This document shows positions 29,130-38,339 of a DNA stretch of 64,000 nt, in pieces. Positions within the stretch are counted from its first letter, which is position 1, and every line of letters starts with the position of its first letter. Where the stretch lies: the NCBI GenBank assembly GCA_964594125.1, contig CAZQLL010000016.1, forward strand, positions 29,821 through 93,820, in the 5' to 3' direction. The notes below the pieces were generated by a model. The model saw only the letters and a program-made list of their open reading frames with translations, was not told the origin of the DNA and made no database searches. Made by a program: the position numbers and the translations under genes. Source of the stretch: CAVRZJ01 sp964594125. GTDB lineage: Bacteria; Acidobacteriota; Thermoanaerobaculia; Thermoanaerobaculales; Thermoanaerobaculaceae.

Positions 29130-29963
29130 ATGAGCGAGCAGCGAATGACGGCGAGCGACCCGGAAGCGCGCCTGCTAGAGACGCGATGCGGCCCGATCGC
29201 CGTCTCGTTCGAGGGCCCGGAGGGCGCGCTGCCGGTGCTGTGCGTGCACGGCATCCCGGGCTCGCGCCGCGACTTCCGCTACTTGGCGCCGCTGCTCGCG
29301 GAGAGGCTGCTGGTTCTGCGGGTGGAGATGCCGGGGTTCGGCGAGTCGCCGGCGGACGGGCGCGGCACGCTCTCCGGCTGGGCCGACGTGCTGCTCGCGG
29401 TCGCCGACGCGAGCGGCGCCCGGCGCTTCGCGCTGCTCTCGCACTCGTTCGGCGGCGGCGCGGTGCTGCTCGCCGCCGCCCGCGCCGGCGAGCGCCTGGC
29501 AGGCGCCGCGCTGCTGGCGACGATGGGCGCCCGCCGCCACCGCGCGTTCGCGCTGCCGCCGGGGTTCTACGCGGCGATGTCCGCGCTGCTCCGCTTCCCG
29601 CTCTCGCGGCCGGTCGTCGCCGCGCTCGGCAGGCTCTTCTACCGCCGCATCCGCCTGACGCCGCCTGCCGGCTGGCGCGAGCTGCACCTGCACACCGCGC
29701 TGCTCGCCTCGGTCGACTTCGCGGCGCTCGGCGCGAGCGCGCGGCGCATCGCCGCGCCGGTGCTGCTGGCCCACTGCGACGACGACCGCCTGGTCGAGTC
29801 GGCGATCGTCCGCGAGCTGGCGGCGCTGCTCCCGCACGGAAAGCTGCTCGAGTTCCCCACCGGCGGCCACCACCTGCAGAAGACCCGCGCCGCCGAGCTC
29901 GCGGACGCGATCGCAGCGTTGCTGATCCCGGAGAAAAATAGCCCCGCGATCGCGGGGCGATGA
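29130..29963 (+). CDS. Alpha/beta-hydrolase fold protein
   Basis: A 277-residue soluble hydrolase. It has the oxyanion phrase VLCVHGIPGS, nucleophile elbow LSHSFGGG, the acid region LLAHCDDDRLVE and the late His of TGGHHLQK, a complete catalytic triad. The lid region (about 145-200) is rich in aromatic and Arg residues. The substrate is unknown: esterase, lipase or C-C hydrolase are all possible. The last 25 nt of the gene contain the intrinsic terminator of the convergent ftsZ operon, so its C-terminal residues (KNSPAIAGR) are constrained by that hairpin. Confidence 0.85.
   Translation: MSEQRMTASDPEARLLETRCGPIAVSFEGPEGALPVLCVHGIPGSRRDFRYLAPLLAERLLVLRVEMPGFGESPADGRGTLSGWADVLLAVADASGARRFALLSHSFGGGAVLLAAARAGERLAGAALLATMGARRHRAFALPPGFYAAMSALLRFPLSRPVVAALGRLFYRRIRLTPPAGWRELHLHTALLASVDFAALGASARRIAAPVLLAHCDDDRLVESAIVRELAALLPHGKLLEFPTGGHHLQKTRAAELADAIAALLIPEKNSPAIAGR
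29931..29958 (-). terminator. Intrinsic terminator of the dcw operon
   Basis: On the minus strand a perfect 18-bp palindrome (GCCCCGCGATCGCGGGGC, 29958-29941) is followed at once by TATTTTTCTC. It lies 74 nt past the ftsZ stop and inside the 3' end of the convergent hydrolase gene. It is the best intrinsic terminator in the window. Confidence 0.85.
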
Positions 29964-30031
29964 GGAGGAGGAAGAGGGAACGCCGGGAGGTGGCCTCGGC
30001 GCTCCCCACTCCGAGAAGCGAAGCTCGCGCG

Positions 30032-31210
30032 CTAGTCCATCTGCCTCCGCAGGTACGTCGGGGTGTCGAACTCGGAGAAGTTGCCGACGTTGACGCCGTA
30101 GTCCTTCGGCAGGTTGGTCGGCAGGTACGGGCTGATCTGCGCCGCCGGCAGCGGCTCCGGGCGCGGCGGCTCGACGGTCCCGCGGCCGAGCGCCGGTTTC
30201 GCCGGCACCTGGTCGACGGCGGAGGCGCCGAAGCCGGTGGCGACCACCGTCACCTGGATGCGGTCCGCCATCTCGGGGCGCTGGCCGTAGCCGAACAGGA
30301 ACAGCGCGTCCGGGGCGCAGCGCTTGGAGATGAACTCGGCGGCGTCGTTGATCTCGGCGATGGTGATCTCGGGGCCGCCGATGAAGTTGACCAGCACCCG
30401 CTGGGCGCCCTCGAGCGACGCCTCCTCGAGCAGCGGCGAGGAGAAGGCGTGCTGCGCCGCCTCGATCGCGCGGTGCTCGCCCTGGCCGACGCCGATCCCC
30501 ATCAGCGCCATGCCGCCGCCCTTCATGACGGTCTCGACGTCCGCGAAGTCGCGGTTGATGATCCCCGTCTCGTTGATGATGTCGGAGATCCCCTGGACGC
30601 CGTGGCGCAGCGCCTCGTCGGCGAGCTTGAAGGCGTCCTGGACGCTGACGCCTGGGCCGAGCATCTGCAGCAGGCGCGAGTTCGGCACCGCAATCAGGGT
30701 GTCGACGCAGCCGCGCAGCTCCTCGATCCCCTTCTCGGCGATGCGCGCCTTGCGCGACCCCTCGAAACCGAACGGCCTGGTGACGACGGCCACGGTGAGC
30801 GCCCCGGCGTCGCGCGCCAGCGAGCCGATCACCGGCGCCGCGCCGGTGCCGGTGCCGCCGCCCATGCCCGCGGCGATGAACACCATGTCGGCGCCCTCGA
30901 GGCACTCGATGAGCTCGTCGGTGCGGTCGAGCGCCGCCTTGTGCGCGGCCTCCGGGTCGCACCCGGCGCCGAGCGCCTTGCCGCGTCCCGAGGGGGTGAT
31001 GAGCTGCAGCTTCACGCCGGCGAGCGAGGCGCGCAGCGCCTGCCCGTCGGTGTTGACCGCGATGAACTCCACCCCCTTGATCCCCTCGGTGATCATGCGG
31101 TTGACGGCGTTGCAGCCGCCCCCGCCGACGCCGACCACCTTGATGATGGCGGGCGCGGACTCCTCGGCGATCGTTATCAGAGGACTCCTGTCGCTGCTCG
31201 AGTCAAACAT
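30032..31210 (-). CDS. ftsZ: Cell division protein FtsZ
   Basis: Tubulin-like GTPase that forms the Z ring. The 392-residue product has the nucleotide motif VGVGGGGCNAVNRM, the tubulin signature GGGTGTG at 117-123, the T7 loop NRDFADVETVMKGGG, and the C-terminal peptide FDTPTYLRRQ that binds FtsA and other partners. The ATG at 31210 overlaps the ftsA stop by 8 nt, but AGGAGG sits 12 nt away. An in-frame GTG at 31216 is placed 6 nt from that element, so the real start may be two codons earlier. It is the last gene of the dcw cluster. Confidence 0.98.
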   Translation of the reverse strand: MFDSSSDRSPLITIAEESAPAIIKVVGVGGGGCNAVNRMITEGIKGVEFIAVNTDGQALRASLAGVKLQLITPSGRGKALGAGCDPEAAHKAALDRTDELIECLEGADMVFIAAGMGGGTGTGAAPVIGSLARDAGALTVAVVTRPFGFEGSRKARIAEKGIEELRGCVDTLIAVPNSRLLQMLGPGVSVQDAFKLADEALRHGVQGISDIINETGIINRDFADVETVMKGGGMALMGIGVGQGEHRAIEAAQHAFSSPLLEEASLEGAQRVLVNFIGGPEITIAEINDAAEFISKRCAPDALFLFGYGQRPEMADRIQVTVVATGFGASAVDQVPAKPALGRGTVEPPRPEPLPAAQISPYLPTNLPKDYGVNVGNFSEFDTPTYLRRQMD

Positions 31211-32480
31211 GATCACTGGCCACCTCCTTCTTGAACAGGACTTTGCGTGCGATTCGCGAGAGCAGGCCGTCGCGGCTGCGGCGGCCGTGCAGGACATGGT
31301 CGGCGCCGGCGCCGGGCGCCGTGCGCCGGGCGTGCGCGAGCAGCCCCGCCGCGACCGCGGGGGCGCGCGACGGGACCTCGGCGGAGCCGAGCAACTGCGT
31401 CGCATCGGCGATCTCCTCGAGCTCGCCGAGGCGCGCGCGCATCACGAACACCTCCTCGGCGAGCGCCGCGAGGCCCTCGAGGTTGGCGCCGCCGCCGCAC
31501 AGCACGAGACCGGTAAACGAGACGTCCGGCGGCGACTGCCGCAGCATGTCGGCGGCCACCAGCTCGAGGATCTCCTGCATGCGCAGGCGCGCGACCTTGC
31601 ACAGCTCGAGTCGCGACACCGCGTGGCTGGCGCGGCCGTCGATCGTCGGGAGGGCGATCGTCTCCTCCTCGCCGACGTCGGCGAGCAGCACCGTGCCGGC
31701 CTCGCGCTTCGCCTTCTCGGCGCCGGCTGCGGTGGTCTGGAAGCAGTGCACGAGGTCGTCGTTGATCTTGTTGGCGCCCATCGGAAAGCACCCGGCGGCG
31801 AGCAGCCGTTCGCCGGCGAACGCCGCGTAGGTCGTGGAGCCGAACCCGATGTCGACGAGGACGGCGCCGAGGCGCCGCTCGTCGGCGGTGAGGGTGGCGA
31901 GGGCCGCCGCGACCGGCGCGAAGATGAACTCCTCGACCTCCAGGCCGGCGGCGTTGATCGCCTTCTCCAGCGCCCGCAGCGGGCTCTCCTGGCACGCCAG
32001 CACATAGGCGTCGACGGCGAGCCGGCGGCCGACGAAGTCGACCGGGTTGAGCAGCCCCTCCTGGTCGTCGAGCGCGTAGGCGTGCGTCAGCACGTTGAGC
32101 ACCGCGTACCCCGGCGGCAACGGCTGACGGCGCGCCGCGTCGTGGAGCTGCTCGATGTCGCGCGCCGTGACCACCCGCTCGCGCGCCCCCAGCGTTACCG
32201 AGGCGCGCGTCGCCCGGCCCGAGATGAACGTGCCGGCGATCGCGGCGTGCACGCGCTCGAGCGGCACCTTGGCCATCAGCTCGGCTTCCTCGACCGCCGC
32301 ACGGATCGCCTGAACGGCCGGCTGCATCTGGACGATCTGGCCGTTGCGCACGCCGGCCGATGGGGCGACGCCGACGCCGCGCACGACCATCTCGCCGCCG
32401 CCGCCGACCTCGCCGATCAGCGCCAGCACGCTCTGGTTGCCCACGTCGAGGGCGGCGCGCACGCGCGGCGCCTGCGCCAT
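31203..32480 (-). CDS. ftsA: Cell division protein FtsA
   Basis: Actin-like membrane tether of the Z ring, 425 residues. Visible landmarks: the first phosphate loop AALDVGNQSVLALIG, the SHS2 (1C) domain region (SGRATRASVTLGARERVVT), the second phosphate loop LVDIGFGSTTYA, and the adenosine motif LVLCGGGANLEGL. The C-terminal amphipathic tail (RIARKVLFKKEVAS) fits membrane binding. ATG 32480 shares one base with the ftsQ stop; GTG 32483 would give a GTGA overlap. Confidence 0.96.
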   Translation of the reverse strand: MAQAPRVRAALDVGNQSVLALIGEVGGGGEMVVRGVGVAPSAGVRNGQIVQMQPAVQAIRAAVEEAELMAKVPLERVHAAIAGTFISGRATRASVTLGARERVVTARDIEQLHDAARRQPLPPGYAVLNVLTHAYALDDQEGLLNPVDFVGRRLAVDAYVLACQESPLRALEKAINAAGLEVEEFIFAPVAAALATLTADERRLGAVLVDIGFGSTTYAAFAGERLLAAGCFPMGANKINDDLVHCFQTTAAGAEKAKREAGTVLLADVGEEETIALPTIDGRASHAVSRLELCKVARLRMQEILELVAADMLRQSPPDVSFTGLVLCGGGANLEGLAALAEEVFVMRARLGELEEIADATQLLGSAEVPSRAPAVAAGLLAHARRTAPGAGADHVLHGRRSRDGLLSRIARKVLFKKEVASDHV

Positions 32481-33220
32481 CACGAGACCCCCCCGGCGTC
32501 CCCGCTGCCGGCGGCGTCGGCGGGCGGCGCCGGCAGCAGGGCGACGCGGTCGGCAAGGCGCGCATCGACGCGCTGCGGCGGCGCCCCGGCCGCCGCGGCC
32601 CACGCTTCGCAGACGCGCCGCGCCGCCGCCAGCCGCTCCGGCGCGGCCGGGTCGAACAGCGCGTCGCAGCCCCCACCGGCGAAACGCAGCAGGACGTCGC
32701 GCGGCCCCACCCGCTCGGCGCTCACGATGCGGTCGCCCCACGCCCGTTGTGCCGCGGCGACGGCGCGCAGCGTCATGGCGCGCCCCTGGGCGTCGGCGGC
32801 GAAGCCGCGCAGCTCGGGACCGGCGACGACGCCGGCGGGAGCGCCGAGCAGCCGTCCCTCGGCGTCGACCATCTCGCGGGCGCCGCCGTCGACCGCGATC
32901 GCGACCGGCTGCCGTTCGCTCACCTCGCAGCTCACCACCCCGTCGAGCGAGATCTGCACCTGCGCGTCGGCCACCCACGGCACGGCGCGCGCGGCGTCGC
33001 GCAGCGTGTCGGCGCGCAGCGCCACGGTCGGCGAGCCGAGCGCGAAGGCCAGCGCCCGCTCGACGTCGGCGGAGGAGAAACGAGCGGCGCCGGCGACGCG
33101 GATCGCGCGCACCTGCAGCGCCGCCGCCAGCGTCGCGGTGAGCGCCGCACAGGCGGCGGCGAGCGCCAGGCGCACGGCCAGGCGGCGCCAGCGGCGGCGG
33201 TGACGGACGATCCCGCTCAC
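32480..33220 (-). CDS. ftsQ: Cell division protein FtsQ (POTRA domain)
   Basis: Single-pass divisome protein, 246 residues. A short basic cytoplasmic tail (VRHRRRWRRLAVR) leads into one membrane helix (about 18-38), then a POTRA domain (IRVAGAARFSSADVERAL, VPWVADAQVQISLDGVVSCEVSERQPVA) and a beta domain. The sequence is poorly conserved, as usual for FtsQ; position between murC and ftsA is strong support. GTG 33220 overlaps the murC stop by GTGA. No ddl gene lies between murC and ftsQ, unlike many dcw clusters. Confidence 0.9.
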   Translation of the reverse strand: MSGIVRHRRRWRRLAVRLALAAACAALTATLAAALQVRAIRVAGAARFSSADVERALAFALGSPTVALRADTLRDAARAVPWVADAQVQISLDGVVSCEVSERQPVAIAVDGGAREMVDAEGRLLGAPAGVVAGPELRGFAADAQGRAMTLRAVAAAQRAWGDRIVSAERVGPRDVLLRFAGGGCDALFDPAAPERLAAARRVCEAWAAAAGAPPQRVDARLADRVALLPAPPADAAGSGDAGGVS

Positions 33221-34593
33221 GACCCGCCTCCCGCCAGCCAGCGCTCGCCGAGGCGCACGACGTCGCCGGCGCCGAGCGTCAGCAGCACGTCTCCGGAGCG
33301 CGCGAGCGCGTCGAGACGCGCGATCGCGTCGTCGAACGACGCCGCGAGGTGGACGCCGCGGTGGCCGAGGGCGTGCGCCGCGTCGGCGACGAGCCGGCTG
33401 GTCACGCCGGCGATCGGCCGCTCGCGCGACGGGTAGATCGGCAGCAGCACCACCTCGTCGGCGGCCAGCAGCACCTCGCCGAACTCGCGCGCGAACGTCT
33501 GCGTGCGGCTGAAGAGGTGCGGCTGGAACGCCACCACCAGGCGGGCGTCGGGGAAACTCTGGCGCGCCGCCTGCAGCGTCGCCTGCACCTCGGACGGGTG
33601 GTGCGCGTAGTCGTCGACCACGGTGACGCCGGCGCGCACACCCTTGCGCTCGAAGCGGCGGGCGACGCCGGTGAACGCGGCGACCGCCGCCGCGGCGTCG
33701 GCGAACGAGACGCCCGCCTCGAGCGAGGCGGTGACGGCGGCGAGCGCGTTGGCGAGCGCGTGCCGGCCGGGCAGCGGCACGGCGAGCTCGCCGAGCGGCG
33801 TGCCGCCGCGGACGATGCGGCAGCGGCAGCCGTGCGGGTCGAAGCTCGCGGCGCGCGCGTGCACCTCGGCCTGCGGCGACAGGCCGTAGGTGATCACGCG
33901 GCGGCCGAAACGCGGCAGCAGACGGCGGATGCCGGGGTCGTCGAGACAGACGATGGTGGCGCCGTAGAACGGCACCGAGTTGCCGAAGGCGACGAACGCC
34001 TCCTCCATCGCCTCGACGGTGCCGTAGAAATCGAGGTGTTCGCGCTCCACATTGGTGATCACCGCGAGCACCGGGTGGAGCGCGAGGAACGAGCGGTCGT
34101 ACTCGTCGGCCTCGCATACCATGAACTCGGACCGGCCGAGGCGGGCGTGCGCCGCGAGGAAGTGCACGCGGCCGCCGACCACCACCGTGGGGTCGAGCCC
34201 GGCGCGGGTGAGCACGAAGCCGCTGAGCGACGTCGTGGTGGTCTTGCCGTGGGTTCCGGCGACAGCGATCGTCCAGCGCAGGCGCGAGATCTCGCCGAGC
34301 ATCTCGGCGCGGCGGATCACCGGGATCGCGCGCGCGCGCGCCGCGTCGACCTCGGCGTTGCCGGCCCCGACCGCAGAGGACACCACCACGACCTGCGCAT
34401 CGGCCAGGTGGTCGGGGTGATGGCCGACCGCGACCGGGATGCCGAGCGCCTCCAGGCGGGCGGTGGTCTCGCTCGCGGCGAGGTCGCACCCCGACACCGT
34501 CAACCCCTCGCCGTGCAGGAGCTCGGCGAGGCCGCACATGCCGGTGCCGCCGATGCCGACGAAGTGCAGGTGGCGGACGTGGCCGAAGTTCAT
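33217..34593 (-). CDS. murC: UDP-N-acetylmuramate--L-alanine ligase
   Basis: Adds L-Ala to UDP-MurNAc, the first peptide step of peptidoglycan precursor synthesis. The 458-residue enzyme has the N-terminal glycine motif HFVGIGGTGMCGLAE, the ATP loop VAGTHGKTTTTSL, EADEYDRSFL, TNVEREHLDFYG, and the C-terminal VDDYAHHPSEVQATL. ATG 34593 overlaps the murG stop by ATGA and its own stop overlaps ftsQ. The gene for MurB, which makes its substrate, is not in the cluster. Confidence 0.97.
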   Translation of the reverse strand: MNFGHVRHLHFVGIGGTGMCGLAELLHGEGLTVSGCDLAASETTARLEALGIPVAVGHHPDHLADAQVVVVSSAVGAGNAEVDAARARAIPVIRRAEMLGEISRLRWTIAVAGTHGKTTTTSLSGFVLTRAGLDPTVVVGGRVHFLAAHARLGRSEFMVCEADEYDRSFLALHPVLAVITNVEREHLDFYGTVEAMEEAFVAFGNSVPFYGATIVCLDDPGIRRLLPRFGRRVITYGLSPQAEVHARAASFDPHGCRCRIVRGGTPLGELAVPLPGRHALANALAAVTASLEAGVSFADAAAAVAAFTGVARRFERKGVRAGVTVVDDYAHHPSEVQATLQAARQSFPDARLVVAFQPHLFSRTQTFAREFGEVLLAADEVVLLPIYPSRERPIAGVTSRLVADAAHALGHRGVHLAASFDDAIARLDALARSGDVLLTLGAGDVVRLGERWLAGGGS

Positions 34594-35801
34594 CGGCGGC
34601 GCGCTCCGCTGTCAGCGGACGGGGAGGCCGGAATGGAGGCGACGCCGGCGCCGGAGCGCTCGGCGGCGACGGTGTCGCGCGCCGCATGCGGCGCCGCGGA
34701 CGAGGCGCCGTGGGAGTGCGGGCCGGGTGCGCAGGGCACGCCGGCGCGCTGCAGCACCAGGGCGGCGATGTCGCGCGCCGCCGCCGGGCGGGCGAGGACG
34801 GCGCCGCGCTCGCCCATGGCGGCCAGGCGCCCGGGCTCCGCGAGCAGCATCTCGAGGGCGGCGGCGACCGCGCCGGAGTCCGCCCGCTGCTCCTCGAGCA
34901 CGGCGGCGGCGCCGGTCTTTGCGAGGGCGCGGGCGTTGACCGCCTGGTGGCCGTGGGCGGCGGCGGCGAACGGGATCAGGAGCGCCGGGCGGCGCGCGGC
35001 CGCCAGCTCTGCGACGGTCAGCGCGCCGGCGCGCGCGACGACCAGCGACGCCCCGGCGAGCGCGCGCTCGGGCTGCTCGAGGAAGCCGACCACTTCGGCG
35101 GCGATGCCGGCCGCCGCGTAACGCTCGCGGACCTCGCCCTCCCAGCGCGTTCCCGCCTGGTGAACGATGCGCGGACGCACCCCGGTCTCGGCGAGGCGCG
35201 CGAGCGCCTCGGGCAGCACCCGGTTGAGGAACGCGGAGCCCTGGCTGCCGCCCGTCACCAGCACCGCGAGCGGCGCGGCGGGCGCCGGCGGCACGCGGAA
35301 GAACGCCTCCCGCACCGGGTTGCCGGTGAAGCGCGCCGGCAGCGACGGGAACGCCGCGGGCGTACCGGCGAAGCCGCAGGCGATCGCGGTCGCCCACGGC
35401 GCCAGCAGGCGGTTGGCAACGCCCGGCAACGCGTTCTGCTCCTGGATCACCAGCGGCACCCCGACCGCGCCAGCGGCGAGCGCACCCGGCGCCGCCGCGT
35501 AGCCGCCCACCGCGAGCACCGCGTCGGCGCGGCGGCCAAGCAGGAACTGCGCGGCGCGTGCCACCGCCGGCGGCAGCCGCAGCAGCGCCGCAAGCTGTGC
35601 GCCGCGGCCCATGCCGGCGGCGCCGGTGACCGGCAGCGCCAGCAGCTCGATGCCGGCGCGCGGCACGAGCTCCGTCTCGAGGCCGCGGCGGGCGCCGAGC
35701 CACGCCACGCGGGCGCCGGCGGCGCGCAGCTCGGCGGCGACCGCGAGGCCGGGGAACAGATGGCCCCCGGTACCGCCGCCGGCGATCACGATCTCAGGCA
35801 T
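34590..35801 (-). CDS. murG: UDP-GlcNAc:lipid I N-acetylglucosaminyltransferase
   Basis: Makes lipid II from lipid I at the inner membrane face. The 403-residue GT28 enzyme has the first glycine loop IAGGGTGGHLFPGLAVA, VGGYAAAPGALAA, the second loop VTGGSQGSAFLNRVLPE and the donor-binding HQAGTRWEG and ARAGALTVAELAA. A C-terminal tail of about 40 residues rich in Ala, Ser and Pro goes beyond the usual end. ATG 35801 overlaps the ftsW stop by 8 nt; a GGGGAG element precedes it. Confidence 0.96.
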   Translation of the reverse strand: MPEIVIAGGGTGGHLFPGLAVAAELRAAGARVAWLGARRGLETELVPRAGIELLALPVTGAAGMGRGAQLAALLRLPPAVARAAQFLLGRRADAVLAVGGYAAAPGALAAGAVGVPLVIQEQNALPGVANRLLAPWATAIACGFAGTPAAFPSLPARFTGNPVREAFFRVPPAPAAPLAVLVTGGSQGSAFLNRVLPEALARLAETGVRPRIVHQAGTRWEGEVRERYAAAGIAAEVVGFLEQPERALAGASLVVARAGALTVAELAAARRPALLIPFAAAAHGHQAVNARALAKTGAAAVLEEQRADSGAVAAALEMLLAEPGRLAAMGERGAVLARPAAARDIAALVLQRAGVPCAPGPHSHGASSAAPHAARDTVAAERSGAGVASIPASPSADSGARRR

Positions 35802-36996
35802 GGGCGCCGCTCCCCGGGGTCGTGCAGGAGGCCTCTGCGGTGCGATCTGCGTGCGGCAGGGAGGCACGCGGCGCCGGGCCGGGCCGCCACCCCGAGCGCG
35901 AGTGGTAGTCGCTCGCTGCGGATCGCACGTCCTGGGAGACGTTGAGGAGCACGCCGATCATCACCAGCGTAACCGCGACGTCGGAGCCGCCGGCGGAGAT
36001 CAGCGGCAGCGGCAGCCCCTTGGCGGGCATCATCTTCAGGCACACCGACACGTTGATCAGCGCCTGCGCCGCGAGGCCGGTGGCGATGCCGGCGGCAAGC
36101 AGCGCGCTCGCGCGGGAGCTCGCGTGCCACGCGGCGCGAAAGCCGCGCCAGACGATCACACCGAGCAGCGCGAGGATGGCGGCGGCGCCGACGAGGCCGA
36201 GCTCCTCGCCGACGATAGCGAACACGAAGTCGGAGTGGGGCTGCGGCAGAAAGAACAGCTTCTGCACGCTCTTGCCGGGGCCGCGGCCGACCACGCCGCC
36301 GGTCCCGAGGGCGATCAGCGACTGCTGCACCTGATAGCTGGTGGCGCCGACGAAGCCGCTGATGCGCGCCATGCGGTACGGCTTGAGCAGCACCGCGGCG
36401 GCGAACACCGCGGTCGCCAGCGCCGCGGTTGCGGCGACCGTCCGCCACGGCATGCCGGCGAGGAACAGCACCGCGCCGGCCGCGGCGGCGAGCAGCACGG
36501 CCGAGCCGAGATCGGGCTCGAGCAGCACGAGCATCACGGTGAGGCCGGTGATCGCGAGGCCGGTCCGGAACGCGCGCCGGCGCGCACGCTCGTCCGCCGG
36601 CGCCTTCGCCAGCAGGGCCGCGAGCGCCAACGGCAGCGTGATCTTGGCGAGCGCCGACGGCTGGAACGAGACCCCGGGGAGCTGCAGCCAGCGGTGCGTG
36701 CCGGCGACCGGCGCCTGCAGGAACGCGGCGGCGAGCGCGACCCAGGTGCCGGCGAGCAGCGGCATCGCATAGCGCCGGCGGAGAAGCTGCGGCAGCGGCA
36801 CAAACGCCGCCGCCAGCATGCCGAGCACGCCGGCCACCACGGCGGCGAGCTGGCGCTCCGCGAACGCCGTCTCGGGCAGGCGGTAGTACTCGCGCGCCAG
36901 CGGGCCCGAAGCCGACGCGACGATCACCACGCCGAGCGCCGCGGCGATCAGCGTCGCGCCGAGCAGGTAGCGGTCGAGCTCGCGCTGCCTCGGCAT
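35794..36996 (-). CDS. ftsW: SEDS-family peptidoglycan polymerase FtsW
   Basis: Ten-helix membrane protein that polymerises lipid II at the septum with its partner FtsI. The 400-residue product has the SEDS landmarks: GTHRWLQLPGVSFQPSALAK, LEPDLGSAVLL with the catalytic-type Asp, the FLPQPHSDFVFAIVGEELGL loop, and GLPLPLISAGGSD near the last helices. The C-terminal tail is Pro/Ser-rich. ATG 36996 shares one base with the murD stop. Confidence 0.95.
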   Translation of the reverse strand: MPRQRELDRYLLGATLIAAALGVVIVASASGPLAREYYRLPETAFAERQLAAVVAGVLGMLAAAFVPLPQLLRRRYAMPLLAGTWVALAAAFLQAPVAGTHRWLQLPGVSFQPSALAKITLPLALAALLAKAPADERARRRAFRTGLAITGLTVMLVLLEPDLGSAVLLAAAAGAVLFLAGMPWRTVAATAALATAVFAAAVLLKPYRMARISGFVGATSYQVQQSLIALGTGGVVGRGPGKSVQKLFFLPQPHSDFVFAIVGEELGLVGAAAILALLGVIVWRGFRAAWHASSRASALLAAGIATGLAAQALINVSVCLKMMPAKGLPLPLISAGGSDVAVTLVMIGVLLNVSQDVRSAASDYHSRSGWRPGPAPRASLPHADRTAEASCTTPGSGAHA

Positions 36997-38339
36997 CAGC
37001 CGCCCCCCGCGATCTCGCGCGCGAGAGCGGCGAACGCCTCGCCGCGGTGGTGGTAGTCGCGGAACTGGTCGAACGAGGCGCATGCCGGCGACAGCAGCAC
37101 CGTGTCGCCGGGACGGGCGACGGCTGCGGCGCGCCGCACCGCCTCCGCGAGGGTGCCGCACGCCTCCAGCGGCACGGCCCCGGCAAGGGCGGCGGCGATC
37201 TCGCCGGCCGCCGCCCCGATCAGGTATGCGGCGGCGACGCGCCCGGCCACGGCGGCGCGCAGCTCGCGGAAGTCCTGTCCCTTGCCCAGCCCGCCGAGGA
37301 TCAGGTGGATGCTGCCCGGCGGGTAGCCGGCGAGGCCGGCGGCGGTGGCGCCGATGTTGGTCCCCTTGGAGTCGTCGACGAAGCGCACGCCGCCCGCCTC
37401 GGCGATGAGCGCGTGCCGGTGCGGCAGACCGCGGAAGGCGGCGAGCGCCGCCGCGATGGCGTCGCGCGGCGCGCCCATGCGGGCGGCGACGAGCGCGGCG
37501 GCGAGCGCGTTGGCGACGTTGTGGTCGCCGAGCAGCGGCAGCTCGGCGCGCGGCAGCAGCGGCGCGCCGTCGAGCACCAGCAGTCCGCCGGCGAGGTGCG
37601 CCTCGGCGCGCGCGTCGGCGAGCGAGAAGCGCGCCACCCGCGACGGCGGCGCCAGGCCGGCGAGCGCCGGGTCGTCGGCGTTGATCACCGCGTGGTCGGC
37701 GGTGGTCTGGGCCTGGAAGATCCGCGACTTCAGGCGCAGGTACGCCGCCATGGTGGCGTGGCGGTCGAGGTGATCGGCGGACAGGTTGAGCAGCGCGGCG
37801 ACGCGCGGGCGCAGCGACGTGCACCCCTCGAGCTGGAACGACGACAGCTCGAGCACCACGGCCTCCCAGCCGCCGGCGACGGCGAGGTGGCTCGCCGAGC
37901 GCTCGCCGATGTTGCCGCCGACGCCCGTGCGCATCCCGGCGGCCCTGAGCATCTCGCCGACCAGCGCGGTGGTGGTGGTCTTGCCGTTTGAGCCCGTCAC
38001 CGCGGCGAGCGGGGTGGCGGCGAGCGCGCGCGCCGCCAGCTCGACCTCGGCGATCACCTCGATGCCGCGGGCGCGCGCCGCCGAGAGCAGCGGCAGCTCC
38101 CAGGGGACGCCGGGCGAGACCACGAGCAGCGAGACGCCGGCGAGCGCCGACTCCGGGTGGCCGCCGAGCAGCCGCTCGACGCCCGCCGGGAGCTCGGCCA
38201 GCCGCGCCGCGAGCTGCTCCGCGGGCGCGGCGTCGTTGACCGTCACGCGGTACCCGCGGCGGACGAGCAGCACGGCGGCGCCCACCCCGGAGAGCCCGAG
38301 GCCGACTACCAGCGCGCGGAGGGGGGAGGGCTCACTCAT
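36996..38339 (-). CDS. murD: UDP-N-acetylmuramoylalanine--D-glutamate ligase
   Basis: Adds D-Glu to UDP-MurNAc-L-Ala. The 447-residue enzyme has the N-terminal Rossmann motif VVGLGLSGVGAAVLL, the ATP loop VTGSNGKTTTTALVGEML, ELSSFQLE, LNLSADHLDRH, and the C-terminal FVDDSKGTNIGATAAGL and LLSPACASFDQF. ATG 38339 overlaps the mraY stop by ATGA. Gene order mraY-murD-ftsW is the standard one. Confidence 0.97.
   Translation of the reverse strand: MSEPSPLRALVVGLGLSGVGAAVLLVRRGYRVTVNDAAPAEQLAARLAELPAGVERLLGGHPESALAGVSLLVVSPGVPWELPLLSAARARGIEVIAEVELAARALAATPLAAVTGSNGKTTTTALVGEMLRAAGMRTGVGGNIGERSASHLAVAGGWEAVVLELSSFQLEGCTSLRPRVAALLNLSADHLDRHATMAAYLRLKSRIFQAQTTADHAVINADDPALAGLAPPSRVARFSLADARAEAHLAGGLLVLDGAPLLPRAELPLLGDHNVANALAAALVAARMGAPRDAIAAALAAFRGLPHRHALIAEAGGVRFVDDSKGTNIGATAAGLAGYPPGSIHLILGGLGKGQDFRELRAAVAGRVAAAYLIGAAAGEIAAALAGAVPLEACGTLAEAVRRAAAVARPGDTVLLSPACASFDQFRDYHHRGEAFAALAREIAGGG

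Noticed and set aside
33349..35121. Long plus-strand frame opposite murC and murG
   Set aside because: Antisense shadow of conserved mur genes; no domain-like pattern.
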